Source of the DNA: Bombella pluederhausensis | Lineage (GTDB): Bacteria > Pseudomonadota > Alphaproteobacteria > Acetobacterales > Acetobacteraceae | Length of the DNA stretch: 64,000 nucleotides | Reading direction: 5' to 3' | NCBI RefSeq assembly: GCF_026385525.1 | Contig: NZ_JANIDY010000001.1 | Coordinates: 186,001 to 250,000 of the forward strand | Shown here: positions 1 through 9,520 of the stretch, one piece after another | Layout: every line of letters begins with the position of its first letter | How positions within the stretch are numbered: the stretch's first letter is position 1 | The notes under the pieces: generated by a model | Told to the model about the DNA's origin: nothing | The model's input: only the letters and a program-made list of their open reading frames with translations | Databases searched by the model: none | Made by a program: the position numbers and the translations under genes

Positions 1-1
1 T

Positions 2-1738
2 TCCAGCCCGAGGCTCAATCTTCTGTCCCGCCATCCCGTCAATCCTTCCGAAACCGGTGGTGATATGAAAGGGCTGTTGACCCTGAAGCTGCCGCTCAGA
101 AGTCATATCCGTATGGATGAAATGTCATTCGGGGCGGAGTTCGACTTTCGCAATGTATGGATGACCATGCCGTCATTAGGGCGCATTCAGGAGGGTTCAG
201 GGCACCTTTCCGTGACGGATACAGGTCTGACGGTGAAGGGTGGTGCATCATTCCGCGGTGTTGCGGTGAAGGGCAGCCTGTTTGACAGTTTTCAGACCAA
301 CATGCCGGGGCGCCTTTTGCTGAAGGCTGATCTGACAGCTCCGCTGGGGGCTTCAGAACTGCGTAGCCTCGGTGTCCCTTCTATGCTGGCGCAGGACTCT
401 GTCTTGCAGGGCAAAGGGCAGGGGCACATTGTTTACAGCCAGTACGGCGAGGGCTCTGGCCACAGGAATGGCAAGGCGGAAGTGGAAGCCAATCTCGAAG
501 GGTTAGGGGTTCGGGCACGTTTCTGGCAGAAGCCTGTCGGGGTTCCGGCGGGGCTCCGTGGTAGTGTCATGTGGCAGGATGGACGGCTGAACCGTCTGGA
601 AGATGTGCGTGCCTATGGGCCGCAGCTGTCTCTTGAGGCTTCTGGGCGTATGCGGCATGACCAGCTCGGTGGGATCAGTCTGACCCATTTTCAGGTGGGG
701 CGCACGACAGGTAGCGCCATACTGGACTGGCCCGTGAAGGGTACCAGTGTTGACGGGCGCTATCAGATTGATGTTCAGGCCCGTACATTGGACATCACGC
801 CATGGCTTGGCGGGAAGAAAGCAGCCCCAGCATCACCCCCCACGGCTGATGAAGTTGCTGCCGCTAAAAGTAAGACGAGCTCGAAGAAAAAGGGTAAAGA
901 GTCGCATTCTGCGGAAGACATTCACATCGCTACGCATATGGAGAAGCTCTTTCTGCCAGAAGGTATCTGGAGCATCGGCGTTCGTGCGGACAGGGTGATC
1001 TATGGAAATGAGCAGAATGCCAGTCATATGAAGATCGGGCTGCGCTGGGCGGCGCAGCGCCTTCAGGAAGCCTCTTTGCATGTGGCGCAGCCTTCCATCA
1101 GTTTTGATATCCTGCCCGCTGCCGGTCAGATAGGAACGCTGGATGTGAAGCTGGCCATTGCCGATTTCGGTGGGCTTCTGGCGTCAACCGGGGTGTATGA
1201 CCAGCTTTCTGGTGGTGCGTTCGACCTTCAGGGACAGTGCAAGCCGGTAGGGGCTGCTGTGTCCGATGCTGAGCACAGCATGGGGTTGGGTCTTGGTGTG
1301 CCGCCTTTTGTCGGGACGCTGCGGGTGGACCATATGACGTTGGAAAATCCACCGGCGCCTCTTGTTATTGCTACTCTGGCGGCACCGATGCATTGGGGGC
1401 AGATATCCCGCAAACGCTTTGAGGATGTGCGGCTTAGAGCCTCATTCGGTGTGGCGGGAGCACGGCTGAATCTGGATGATGCCAGAGCGAGCAATGCCAT
1501 TTTCGGTGGGACGATGACGGGGCAAATAGACCTCGATCAGTCCATGATGCAGATGAAAGGGACGCTCTCGCCATTCTTTGGGGTGAATCAGGCGGCGGGC
1601 AGCTTCTTCGGCGCTAAAAAGGGGCGGGGCATTATGGCGATGACCTATACGCTGGAAGGCCCTTTGGCCAAACCGGAGATGCATGTTAACCCCTTCTCGG
1701 CCTTTGTGCCCAGTGTGCTGCGGCGCCTGTTTGAGTGA
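2..1738 (+). CDS. AsmA-like envelope protein, C-terminal part (5' end outside window)
   Basis: The frame is open from the first full codon of the window to the TGA at 1736-1738, so the gene begins upstream and the ATG at 65 is probably internal; 578 residues are visible. The protein is rich in predicted beta-strand. It ends with the pattern typical of AsmA/DUF3971-type C-terminal regions: a G-x-hydrophobic repeat, then GTLSPFFGVN, and a final VNPFSAFVPSVLRRLFE. A low-complexity Ala/Pro/Lys stretch (roughly residues 270-300 of the visible part) looks like a linker. Family members such as AsmA, YhdP and TamB are inner-membrane-anchored periplasmic proteins linked to lipid transport and outer-membrane homeostasis; a role here is inferred from family only. 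The N-terminal membrane anchor cannot be checked. rarA follows 28 bases downstream on the same strand. Confidence 0.75.
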   Translation, partial: SSPRLNLLSRHPVNPSETGGDMKGLLTLKLPLRSHIRMDEMSFGAEFDFRNVWMTMPSLGRIQEGSGHLSVTDTGLTVKGGASFRGVAVKGSLFDSFQTNMPGRLLLKADLTAPLGASELRSLGVPSMLAQDSVLQGKGQGHIVYSQYGEGSGHRNGKAEVEANLEGLGVRARFWQKPVGVPAGLRGSVMWQDGRLNRLEDVRAYGPQLSLEASGRMRHDQLGGISLTHFQVGRTTGSAILDWPVKGTSVDGRYQIDVQARTLDITPWLGGKKAAPASPPTADEVAAAKSKTSSKKKGKESHSAEDIHIATHMEKLFLPEGIWSIGVRADRVIYGNEQNASHMKIGLRWAAQRLQEASLHVAQPSISFDILPAAGQIGTLDVKLAIADFGGLLASTGVYDQLSGGAFDLQGQCKPVGAAVSDAEHSMGLGLGVPPFVGTLRVDHMTLENPPAPLVIATLAAPMHWGQISRKRFEDVRLRASFGVAGARLNLDDARASNAIFGGTMTGQIDLDQSMMQMKGTLSPFFGVNQAAGSFFGAKKGRGIMAMTYTLEGPLAKPEMHVNPFSAFVPSVLRRLFE

Positions 1739-1766
1739 GAGGCCATAAGAGGGGGAGGCAGGAGAG

Positions 1767-3176
1767 ATGATGATGTCGGATATGGTGCCAGACCTCTTTG
1801 GTAGCCCTGCGCCTGACAGACCTTCCCGGCAGGACGAAAGGGGAGCATCAGAGCGTTTTCCGGCAGCGTCATCAGCGCATTCAGCATCCCGTCACCGGGC
1901 CGGGACCCAGCCACTGGCGGACCGGCTACGCCCGCAGTCATTGGATGATGTGCAGGGGCAGGCTCATCTACTGGGGTCAGAAGGGACGCTGACCCGTATG
2001 CTGGAGAGCGGTCATCTTTCAAGCCTGATTCTCTGGGGCGGGCCGGGTTGTGGCAAGACGACTATTGCTCAGCTTCTCGCTGCCCGGGCGGGATTGTTCT
2101 ATGCTAAAATTTCCGCTGTGTTCTCTGGTGTGGCGGATCTGAAAAAGGCGTTTGAGGAAGCGCGCCGCAAGGCTGAAGCAACAGGCAAGGGCACGCTCCT
2201 GTTTGTTGATGAGATTCACCGTTTCAACCGGGCCCAGCAGGATGGGTTCCTTCCCTATGTGGAACGGGGAACGGTCGTGCTGGTTGGCGCCACAACTGAA
2301 AATCCGTCTTTTGCTCTGAACTCCGCTCTGTTGTCCCGCTGTCAGGTGCTGGTCCTGCACCGGCTGGATGATGAGGCTCTGGAGAAGCTGCTTCTCCGTG
2401 CTGAAGGTGAGACGGGCCGTACACTGCCCCTGACCCCTGAGGGGCGTGCCTCCCTGCGGGCTATGGCGGACGGGGATGGGCGGTATCTTCTGAACATGGT
2501 CGAGCAGCTCCTGTCCCTGACAAAGGCGGATACCCGCCCGTTGGGACCGGCAGAGCTGGCTCGTTCCCTGTCCCGGCGGCCTGTCCTGTACGATAGGGAT
2601 CGGGACGAGCATTACAACCTGATTTCCGCCCTGCATAAATCCCTGCGGGGGAGTGACCCGGATGCGGGGCTCTACTGGTTTGCCCGGATGCTGGAAGGGG
2701 GAGAAGACCCCCGCTATATCGCCCGCCGTCTCGTCCGGTTTGCTAGTGAGGATATTGGTGAGGCTGACCCGACCTCCCTGCCTCTGGCACAGGCCGGGGC
2801 GGCCGCTTATGAACGGCTTGGCTCACCGGAAGGAGAGGTGGCACTGGCGCAGGTTGTGGTCCATCTGGCGGTCGCCTCCAAGTCCAACGCCGTTTACAAG
2901 GCGTATAATGAGGCTAGAGCCTTGGCGAAGCAGACAGGCAGCCTCATGCCTCCTGCCCATATCCGCAATGCACCGACAGCCCTGATGAAAGAGCTGGGTT
3001 ACAAGAAGGGTTATGAATATGACCATGATTGTGAAGATGGTGTTTCCGGCCAGAATTACTTCCCGGATGGTATGAAAAGAGTGACGCTTTACAGGCCAGT
3101 CGATCGTGGTTTTGAAGAAAGAATCAGGAAACGTCTGGACATGTTGGCGCAGAAACGGGCATCTCGCCAGTCATGA
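1767..3176 (+). CDS. rarA: Replication-associated recombination protein A (RarA/MgsA) AAA+ ATPase
   Basis: This 469-residue clamp-loader-like AAA+ ATPase acts at stalled replication forks. Visible motifs are Walker A GGPGCGKT (91-98), Walker B LLFVDEIHRF (about 144-153), the sensor region VGATTENPSF (about 173-182) and the MgsA C-terminal tetramerisation region (GYKKGYEYDHD near residue 415). The first 50 residues form a variable, probably disordered extension. The first ATG (1767) is chosen because GGAGGCAGGAG lies just upstream; two further Met codons follow directly, so the true start could shift by one or two residues. The stop overlaps the next gene's start (ATGA, 3173-3176), suggesting translational coupling. 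Confidence 0.95.
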   Translation: MMMSDMVPDLFGSPAPDRPSRQDERGASERFPAASSAHSASRHRAGTQPLADRLRPQSLDDVQGQAHLLGSEGTLTRMLESGHLSSLILWGGPGCGKTTIAQLLAARAGLFYAKISAVFSGVADLKKAFEEARRKAEATGKGTLLFVDEIHRFNRAQQDGFLPYVERGTVVLVGATTENPSFALNSALLSRCQVLVLHRLDDEALEKLLLRAEGETGRTLPLTPEGRASLRAMADGDGRYLLNMVEQLLSLTKADTRPLGPAELARSLSRRPVLYDRDRDEHYNLISALHKSLRGSDPDAGLYWFARMLEGGEDPRYIARRLVRFASEDIGEADPTSLPLAQAGAAAYERLGSPEGEVALAQVVVHLAVASKSNAVYKAYNEARALAKQTGSLMPPAHIRNAPTALMKELGYKKGYEYDHDCEDGVSGQNYFPDGMKRVTLYRPVDRGFEERIRKRLDMLAQKRASRQS

Positions 3177-4144
3177 GTGTTGAGAATCGTATCGTCAGCG
3201 AGGATGAGGCCGATCTGCGCCTTGATCGCTGGTTTCGCCGTCATTACCCCAACCTGACACAGGGGGGACTTCAGAAGCTGTGCCGCAAGGGGCAGGTGCG
3301 GGTTGATGGGAGCCGTGTGCAGCCTAACAAGCGGCTCTGTCCCGGCCAGAGCATCCGTATCCCGCCTTTGCCGGACCAGAGCCGCCCCGCCCCGCCACCT
3401 CCGCCTAATCCGGAGCTGGTCCAGCAGTTGCGGGACATGATTATCTATGAAGACGATCATCTCATCGTGCTGAACAAGCCGTCCGGGCTGGCAACGCAGG
3501 GCGGCCCCGGTATTACCGTGCATGTGGATATGATGCTGGAAGGTCTGCGGCCAGAAGGGGGCGACAAGCCCCGTCTCGTGCATCGTATCGATCGTGATAC
3601 ATCCGGAATTCTGCTTCTGGCCCGTACACCCGGCGTAGCCGCCAAGCTGGCGGCGGCTTTCCGGGGGCGTGATGTTGGTAAAACCTACTGGGCCGTGGTT
3701 GTCGGGCGTCCCAACCCGGCTGAAGGGGTGATTGACCAGCCTTTGGCCAAGGTGGGGGCTGGTGGTGCCTCACTCATCGTGCCGGTCTCCCGTGGGGAGG
3801 AGGATGCAATGAGCGCCAAGAGCTCCTATGAGACGTTGGATGCCACGGGCAAGCGTTTCAGCTGGCTGGCCTTGTCACCATGGACAGGACGAACCCATCA
3901 GCTGCGTGTTCATACGGAAAGTCTGGGGACGCCTATTCTGGGTGATCCCCGTTATGGGGGGGAAACGGCCCATGTGGAGGGCTTCCCGGACAGGCTGCAT
4001 CTTCATGCCCGGATGTTGGACTTCCCACATCCCGCAGGGGGACGGTTGCAGGTAGCAGCCCCTTTGCCGCCCCATATGCGTGAGACCTTTCAGATGTTGG
4101 GTTTCATCGCAGGTGACACGCCGGCACCACGCCGGACACGATAA
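3173..4144 (+). CDS. RluA-family 23S rRNA pseudouridine synthase
   Basis: This 323-residue protein has an N-terminal S4 RNA-binding domain (about residues 14-62, LRLDRWFRRHYPNL) and a RluA catalytic domain. The catalytic motif is HRIDRDTSG, with the presumed nucleophile Asp140 (HRLDxxTSG in the family). A second conserved block, GRTHQLRVH, is near residue 245. Such enzymes isomerise uridine to pseudouridine in large-subunit rRNA. The S4 domain plus catalytic architecture fits RluC or RluD, and I cannot assign the target position from sequence. A proline run (about residues 72-79) links the two domains. The start overlaps the rarA stop by four bases, so the two are probably co-translated. Confidence 0.9.
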   Translation: MSVENRIVSEDEADLRLDRWFRRHYPNLTQGGLQKLCRKGQVRVDGSRVQPNKRLCPGQSIRIPPLPDQSRPAPPPPPNPELVQQLRDMIIYEDDHLIVLNKPSGLATQGGPGITVHVDMMLEGLRPEGGDKPRLVHRIDRDTSGILLLARTPGVAAKLAAAFRGRDVGKTYWAVVVGRPNPAEGVIDQPLAKVGAGGASLIVPVSRGEEDAMSAKSSYETLDATGKRFSWLALSPWTGRTHQLRVHTESLGTPILGDPRYGGETAHVEGFPDRLHLHARMLDFPHPAGGRLQVAAPLPPHMRETFQMLGFIAGDTPAPRRTR

Positions 4145-4160
4145 CAGACTGACCGTGAAT

Positions 4161-4185
4161 GGCTGGCCTTGCAGAGAGGCCAGCC
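4161..4185 (+). other. Short perfect hairpin between the rluA-type and asmA-type genes
   Basis: Nine-base arms GGCTGGCCT / AGGCCAGCC with a 7-nt loop. No T tract follows, so it is not a clear intrinsic terminator. It may stabilise the upstream mRNA or attenuate transcription. Confidence 0.4.
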
Positions 4186-4214
4186 GCTGACGAGAGAACA
4201 AGGACAACAGGCAG

Positions 4215-6887
4215 ATGAAAAAGCTGGCAGTAATCCTGATCGGACTGGTGGTGGTGCTGACAGGCATCAGCCTTGCTCCACAATTCCTGATAGATCAGGA
4301 CCATCTGCGGCAGCGTATCATGGTGGCCTTCCAGCGTCAGACAGGGCTGGAGCTGAAGATGGGGGAGACCTCTTTCCAGCTTCTGCCATGGCCGTCCTTT
4401 CAGGCTACCAATGTTGTGTTGACCCGTCCGGGCTGCACGCCTTTCGTGGCGGCACGGTCTGTTCATGCTGATATGTCCCTTCTGGCTGTCCTGAACCGGG
4501 AAATTTCTTTTCAGGAGTTCACGGTGAAGGGGGCAGGCATCATGCTGCATCGGGCCAGCGAGAAACAATGCTCCACATGGCTGCCCGTGTTCTCGCAGGA
4601 GGACACAGCAACGTCTCCCGCTGCGGATGGAACAGTCAGCCCTCGCTGGAAGGTCAGCTTCGGCGGGTTGCATCTGACAGATGCAGAACTTTCATGGCAG
4701 GATGATCTGTCAGATGGTCACGTTCCGGCTGGTGGACATCTTCATATCAAGAGTCTGGAACTGGCAGGGATGCGGAGCGCCAGCCCGTGGGTTGATCTAC
4801 AGGGCACTCATGAGCATACACCATTCACCTTGCGGGGGCGGGTTGGACCGCTCAGTCAGCTCTTTTCTGCCAGAGCAGAACAGAAGGACCCGTGGGCCTT
4901 CAGTCTGGGCATGACGCTGGGAGCGGGCGATCATCAGGATCGTGTAACGCTGGACGGCCTCATGCGGGACGCACATCGTCTGAAGGGCGTGAATTTTACC
5001 CTCTCCGGGCGCTGGGCCTCCCTGAGGGGGATGAGGCATCTTTTCCCGCACGCTGTTCCGGCTGATCTGGGGCAGATTGAAGGAACGGTCCGTTTCCATA
5101 GTGATGATGCCACGCTTCCGGCAGCATCCAGCAACGGAGCGGATATGGCTCTGACGGATTCTCTGCTGCATCTTCCGGGACGGCTGGTGCCGGATCAGAT
5201 TCATGCTCATCTGGGGAGTGTGGACCTGCCAGCAGGTGCATGGCATGTAGCAGCTCCCCTTCAGCTGAGTGATATTCAGATTGATGCTGACAGCGCACAG
5301 GCGCCGCTTGTTCTTCAGGGGCAGGCCGCATGGGGGCGTTATGCGTGGCTCTTTCATGGTGAGCTGGCAAGCCTCCAGCAGGCCAGAATGGCGGCCTTTG
5401 GTCGGGACCCTTCATCTGTCGGTCTGAATCTGGACGTGCAGGGGCAGGACCGGACATTGAACAGCCTGTTCAATCGTAATGATGCAGGCAAGAATGACGT
5501 GGCACAGGAGCATGTGTCTTTTGCTCTACAAGGCAATGTAGGGCGGCAGAGCAGCACCCTTACGTTCTCCGGTCAGGCCAGCCTGTTGCAGTTGCCGGAC
5601 ATGAAAGGCATCTCTGGTCTTCTGGTGCATGATGGCCATGTGAAGGGCCAGCTCGTCATGAACGCACCGGGAACGGACGGGCCTGTGTCCGTTACGGTGC
5701 AGGATATGGCGTTCGATAGCCGGGAGTTTGGGGGCACATTGACGGCTGATTTCCCCGCTCCGTTGGGTTCTGGCATGAGCGGCAAACTGCATCTGACTCA
5801 TATGGATGGGGACCATTTCACTTATGCGCCGGTCATGGAGCTGGCGGCTGAAGGAGCGCATCCGGAGGAAAAACAGGCCTCTCCTGCCAGTAATGGGCAG
5901 AAAGAGGATCGTTCAGCGACAGATCGTTATATGGGCAGCCAGTATGCGGGGGCTCATGGGGCTGCAACGGATGAGCATATGGCACCGTCTGTGCCTGATG
6001 CGTCTGTTCAGAAATCCCTGCCTGTGCAGTGGTTCGGCGCTGTGGCCACCAGTGCATTTGACGTGGATGTGACGGCAGATCAGCTCCATGTGGCAGGCGT
6101 TGCTTATCAGGGGCTGCATCTTCATCTTCTGGGGCTGGAGGGGCGGCTGAGCCTGTCCGTTCTGGGGGGAAATGTGCAGGATGTGCCTCTGTCTGGCGAG
6201 GTCGTGCTGGATGGTTCAAGTGATCCAGTCCGTATGGGGATGAAGGCCAGTCCGCTCATTCTGCCTGCAGGCTGGGTGCAGATGGCTCTGAACCAGCCTG
6301 TGACATTTGAAGGCCCTGTGCAGCTCAATGGCGCTCTCGGTACAGAAGGGGCTCAGCAGGATGCTCTGTGGCAGGCGCTGGATGGCCAGATGGGTCTCTC
6401 CCTTGTGGATGGGCGTGTGCATAGGGAGGTTCTGGCGCCGCTGGCAGGGCCTGCGGCCAGCCTGCTCAAGATGGGGTCTGGCACGATGGGGCTGCGCTGC
6501 TTTGCGGGCACGGTGAAGTTCGATCACGGTCAGGCGCATTTCAATGATATGGCGCTGGAGGTGAAGCATTTCTCTGTTATCGGTCAGGGTACGATGAAGC
6601 TGGATGATATGAGCTACACGCTTCAGCTCATGCCGCATGTCTCCCTTGTGGGGGCCGATTTTTCCACGCCGCTGGTGCTCTCCGGGCAGAATGGAGCTTT
6701 CCATGTCGGTACGCAGGACAAGGACCAGCCTGCTCTTGATACAGCCAGTTTTGGCAGTGATGCCTGTGCCTACGCTGTCCAGCAGGCCCGTGGTGGCCAG
6801 AAGGGATTGGCTCTGCCTGCACGGGATGAAGGTCATTCTGGTGGGGCAGGCGGAATCCTTCGTGCCCTTGGCCTTGGTGGAAACTGA
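4215..6887 (+). CDS. AsmA family protein
   Basis: This 890-residue protein starts with one membrane anchor (MKKLAVILIGLVVVLTGISL) followed by the AsmA N-terminal domain (FQRQTGLELKMGETSFQLLPWPSFQATNV, quoted here only by its ends FQRQTG and WPSF). A long beta-rich periplasmic region follows, then an AsmA C-terminal module near residues 680-850 (DGQMGLSLVDGRVHREVL, then MKLDDMSYTLQLMPHVSL). The architecture matches inner-membrane-tethered AsmA proteins linked to phospholipid transport and outer-membrane biogenesis. A Gln/Ala/Ser-rich linker sits near residues 545-600. It is the second AsmA-like gene in seven kilobases, with rarA and the pseudouridine synthase between them. The ATP12 chaperone gene follows after 20 bases. 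Confidence 0.85.
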   Translation: MKKLAVILIGLVVVLTGISLAPQFLIDQDHLRQRIMVAFQRQTGLELKMGETSFQLLPWPSFQATNVVLTRPGCTPFVAARSVHADMSLLAVLNREISFQEFTVKGAGIMLHRASEKQCSTWLPVFSQEDTATSPAADGTVSPRWKVSFGGLHLTDAELSWQDDLSDGHVPAGGHLHIKSLELAGMRSASPWVDLQGTHEHTPFTLRGRVGPLSQLFSARAEQKDPWAFSLGMTLGAGDHQDRVTLDGLMRDAHRLKGVNFTLSGRWASLRGMRHLFPHAVPADLGQIEGTVRFHSDDATLPAASSNGADMALTDSLLHLPGRLVPDQIHAHLGSVDLPAGAWHVAAPLQLSDIQIDADSAQAPLVLQGQAAWGRYAWLFHGELASLQQARMAAFGRDPSSVGLNLDVQGQDRTLNSLFNRNDAGKNDVAQEHVSFALQGNVGRQSSTLTFSGQASLLQLPDMKGISGLLVHDGHVKGQLVMNAPGTDGPVSVTVQDMAFDSREFGGTLTADFPAPLGSGMSGKLHLTHMDGDHFTYAPVMELAAEGAHPEEKQASPASNGQKEDRSATDRYMGSQYAGAHGAATDEHMAPSVPDASVQKSLPVQWFGAVATSAFDVDVTADQLHVAGVAYQGLHLHLLGLEGRLSLSVLGGNVQDVPLSGEVVLDGSSDPVRMGMKASPLILPAGWVQMALNQPVTFEGPVQLNGALGTEGAQQDALWQALDGQMGLSLVDGRVHREVLAPLAGPAASLLKMGSGTMGLRCFAGTVKFDHGQAHFNDMALEVKHFSVIGQGTMKLDDMSYTLQLMPHVSLVGADFSTPLVLSGQNGAFHVGTQDKDQPALDTASFGSDACAYAVQQARGGQKGLALPARDEGHSGGAGGILRALGLGGN

Positions 6888-6907
6888 TAGAGGGGAAGAA
6901 CAGCGTC

Positions 6908-7621
6908 ATGGCACAGTTCCGTAAGCGTTTCTGGAAGCAGGTAACAGTTGGGCCGGTAGGGGAAAGCGGGCAGCAGGGACCTCTGCTGGATGGCCGCCCT
7001 GTGAAGCTCCCTGCCGGGGGGCTTTTGGCTGTGTCATCGCCTGTTCTGGCGCAGGCCCTTGCGGATGAGTGGCAGCAGATTGCCGAAGGCGCCCAGTTCA
7101 CTCCGGATGATCTGGTCCTGACCCGCATTACGGGGAGTTATATCGAACGCATCCTGCCAGACCGTGCCGCCATGGAAGACGTTCTTCATGCTTACGGCAT
7201 TGATGATAATCTCTGTTATCAGAGTGACGCACAGGATGAAGATGTGGTCTCCCGTATCCGGGCATGGGCCGCAGAACAGGGGCTGCATCCTGTCGTGACG
7301 GATGGCCTCATGCCTCTGGAGCAGCCAGCAGCCTACAGTGAGGCCCTGAAGCAGTATCTTTCAGGGCTGGAGCCGGTCATTCTGGGGGCATTGGGTGTCA
7401 TGGTGCCGATTACGGGGAGCCTGCTTCTGCCGCTGGCTCTGGTGCATGCTGTCATCAGTTTTGATGAGGCCGTGCATCTGGCCCATGCGGATGAATACCG
7501 CCAGCTTGAAAAATGGGGCCATGACAAGGAACTGGCCACGCTGCTTGAGAAACGGAACACGGATATTGCCGATGCACTCCGTTTTCTCCATCTGGCGCAG
7601 GGCAGGACGCTGAATAGCTGA
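6908..7621 (+). CDS. ATP12-family F1-ATPase assembly chaperone
   Basis: This 237-residue protein matches the ATP12 family: N-terminal RFWKQVTV followed by LLDGRPVKLP, the LADEWQQI block near residue 55, and a helical C-terminal region with the conserved ALAHAVISFDEA-like segment (ALVHAVISFDEAVHLAHADE region, residues about 177-195). In mitochondria ATP12 binds the F1 alpha subunit during ATP synthase assembly; alphaproteobacteria carry the ancestral form. Function is inferred from family. It follows the AsmA gene at 20 bases and ends at a strong bidirectional terminator shared with convergent ispDF. Confidence 0.9.
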   Translation: MAQFRKRFWKQVTVGPVGESGQQGPLLDGRPVKLPAGGLLAVSSPVLAQALADEWQQIAEGAQFTPDDLVLTRITGSYIERILPDRAAMEDVLHAYGIDDNLCYQSDAQDEDVVSRIRAWAAEQGLHPVVTDGLMPLEQPAAYSEALKQYLSGLEPVILGALGVMVPITGSLLLPLALVHAVISFDEAVHLAHADEYRQLEKWGHDKELATLLEKRNTDIADALRFLHLAQGRTLNS

Positions 7622-7624
7622 TAC

Positions 7625-7665
7625 AAAAAAGCCCCTCTGGTTGAAGACACCGGAGGGGCTTTTTT
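7625..7665. terminator. Bidirectional intrinsic terminator between atp12 and ispDF
   Basis: An AAAAAAGCCCCTC arm pairs with GAGGGGCTTTTTT, so both strands present a GC stem followed by a T tract. It lies between two convergent genes. Confidence 0.9.
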
Positions 7666-7691
7666 ATGAGGGTCTGTCGGGAGAGAGTGTT

Positions 7692-8906
7692 TTACTCTCC
7701 GTTATCAGGCACCATGATGCTGACGGCAGCAGTAGCAGCGATGCCTTCTTCCCGGCCTGTGAAACCCAGACGCTCGGAGGTCGTGGCCTTGACGGAAATG
7801 CGGCTGGGGTTGACCTTCAGCAGTTCGGCAAGGCGGGCACACATGGCCTTGGCATGAGGGCCGATCTTCGGGCGTTCGCAGATGATGGTCAGGTCGGCAT
7901 TGACCAGCATCCCGCCCTTGGAGCGAATAAGCTCCCCGGCATGGATGAGGAAGCGGGCGGAATCCATGTCACGCCATTTCTCATCAGTGGGGGGGAAGTG
8001 GCGGCCAATATCACCCTCATTCAGGGCGCCATAAATGGCATCGCAGAGCGTGTGAATGCCTACATCTGCATCGGAATGACCGGCCAGACCCTTTTCATGC
8101 GGGATTTCGATGCCGCAGAGGATGAGCTTGCGCCCTTCTGCAAAGGCGTGAACATCATAGCCCAGACCGACACGGGGCAGAAGGACAGGGGCCTGTTTCT
8201 GCTGGTCCTCAATTACACGTTCAAGCCGCATCATATCCTCCGTAACGGTCAGTTTGATATTGTCTTCCGAACCCATGACGATAGCCACTTTGTGGCCTTC
8301 TGCCTCCAGCAGGCCTGCATCATCAGTCAGGGCGGTGCGGTGGCGATCATGCAGGTCCCGCAGCAGGGGGAAGGAGAAGCCTTGCGGTGTCTGGGCACGC
8401 CAGAGGCCTTCCCGTGAGACGGTCCCGGTGATGACACCATCTTCCACTTTTTTCAGCGTATCGCTGACAGGCAGGGCCGGGATGACGCCTTCAAAATTCT
8501 CCAGAGCCTCCAGGGTACGGGTGATGACGGCAGCAGGCACGCAGGGGCGGGCACCATCATGCACAAGGACGACATCTGGCGGTTCAGGCAGTTTCGCCAG
8601 TGCTTCCAGACCAGCCCGCACGCTGTCATGCCGCTCGGCCCCACCTTCTACGGGGGGGAGGACATCCAGCCCTGCCAGAGCTTCGGGCAGGAGCGGGTCG
8701 CTTCCGACAGGCTGGAGAACATCCACATGCGGCAGCAGGGCCATGGCAGCGTGCCGGATAACGGGCTGCCCCGCCAGAAGATGGAACTGCTTGCTTATGC
8801 TGGCCTGCTCCTGCGTGGCACCGGCAGAGAAACGCCGCCCACGCCCTGCCGCCAGAAGAAGGGCGGCAATGCGTCTGCGTTTCGGATGGGCGTGAGGGGC
8901 GTTCAA
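7692..8906 (-). CDS. ispDF: Bifunctional IspD/IspF of the MEP isoprenoid pathway
   Basis: This 404-residue fusion has two enzymes. Residues about 10-230 are IspD (CTP:2-C-methyl-D-erythritol-4-phosphate cytidylyltransferase), with the nucleotide-binding ALLLAAGRGRRFS motif and VLVHDGARPCV. Residues about 245-404 are IspF (2-C-methyl-D-erythritol-2,4-cyclodiphosphate synthase), with the metal ligands in GYDVHAF and the GHSDADV motif. The two catalyse steps 3 and 5 of the non-mevalonate pathway to isopentenyl diphosphate. IspDF fusions are common in alphaproteobacteria, so the fusion is expected. It lies 26 bases downstream of apaG on the same strand and is probably co-transcribed with it. Confidence 0.95.
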   Translation of the reverse strand: MNAPHAHPKRRRIAALLLAAGRGRRFSAGATQEQASISKQFHLLAGQPVIRHAAMALLPHVDVLQPVGSDPLLPEALAGLDVLPPVEGGAERHDSVRAGLEALAKLPEPPDVVLVHDGARPCVPAAVITRTLEALENFEGVIPALPVSDTLKKVEDGVITGTVSREGLWRAQTPQGFSFPLLRDLHDRHRTALTDDAGLLEAEGHKVAIVMGSEDNIKLTVTEDMMRLERVIEDQQKQAPVLLPRVGLGYDVHAFAEGRKLILCGIEIPHEKGLAGHSDADVGIHTLCDAIYGALNEGDIGRHFPPTDEKWRDMDSARFLIHAGELIRSKGGMLVNADLTIICERPKIGPHAKAMCARLAELLKVNPSRISVKATTSERLGFTGREEGIAATAAVSIMVPDNGE

Positions 8907-8932
8907 AATAGTGGGTCCTTCTTCAGAGGGTG

Positions 8933-9409
8933 TCAGTGGGTCATGCCCATATGGTGGGGGCTGTCCAGACTGAAAACGGGCACGGTGACATCAAAACGGT
9001 AGCCGCTGGCAGGGGCGATCATGTGATAGATGCCCTCCATGAAGCCGCTGGGGGTCGTAAGTTCGGCACCGGATGTATATTGGTAGCTGCTTTCTGGCGC
9101 AATGACGGGCTGTTCACCCACCACGCCTTCACCATGAACCTTTTCCTGCCCGCCACGTTCATCCGTGATGGTCCAGCTGCGGGACAGAAGCTGGATGCTT
9201 TCCTGGCCCTTATTCTCGATCAGTACATGATAGAGCCAGACATAGCGATGTTCTTCGGGGTCAGAATGCTCATCCACCCAGAAAGGACGGACATTGACGG
9301 TCACCTGACCAGTATGGGCCGTGAAAGCGGGCAGGGCCGTGATGGGCTCCATCTCCAGCGTTGCCGTCTCGGCCATCGGGTCTTCTGAAGGGGGGGAATT
9401 ATCAGACAT
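8933..9409 (-). CDS. apaG: ApaG domain protein
   Basis: This 158-residue protein contains one ApaG domain (about residues 35-158), an immunoglobulin-like fold of unclear biochemical role, historically linked to Co2+/Mg2+ resistance and diadenosine tetraphosphate levels. Visible family features include VNVRPFWVDEHSDPEEHRY, ESIQLLSRSWTITDERG and the glycine-rich GEGVVGEQPVIAPESSYQY. It is about 30 residues longer than the usual 125, with an acidic N-terminal extension (SDNSPPSEDPMAE); a shorter start at the Met near residue 12 (MAETATLEMEP) is possible. It precedes ispDF by 26 bases and follows metZ by 164. Confidence 0.9.
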   Translation of the reverse strand: MSDNSPPSEDPMAETATLEMEPITALPAFTAHTGQVTVNVRPFWVDEHSDPEEHRYVWLYHVLIENKGQESIQLLSRSWTITDERGGQEKVHGEGVVGEQPVIAPESSYQYTSGAELTTPSGFMEGIYHMIAPASGYRFDVTVPVFSLDSPHHMGMTH

Positions 9410-9520
9410 GGGCTCTTACTAGAATCATTATGGAGATTTGTCAGGTCATTCCGTCAGAGCCGGGGGATTTTTCTCTTACTGGTATTCAGGAAATCTGTGA
9501 TCTGTCCGGCCTGTCGTGGC

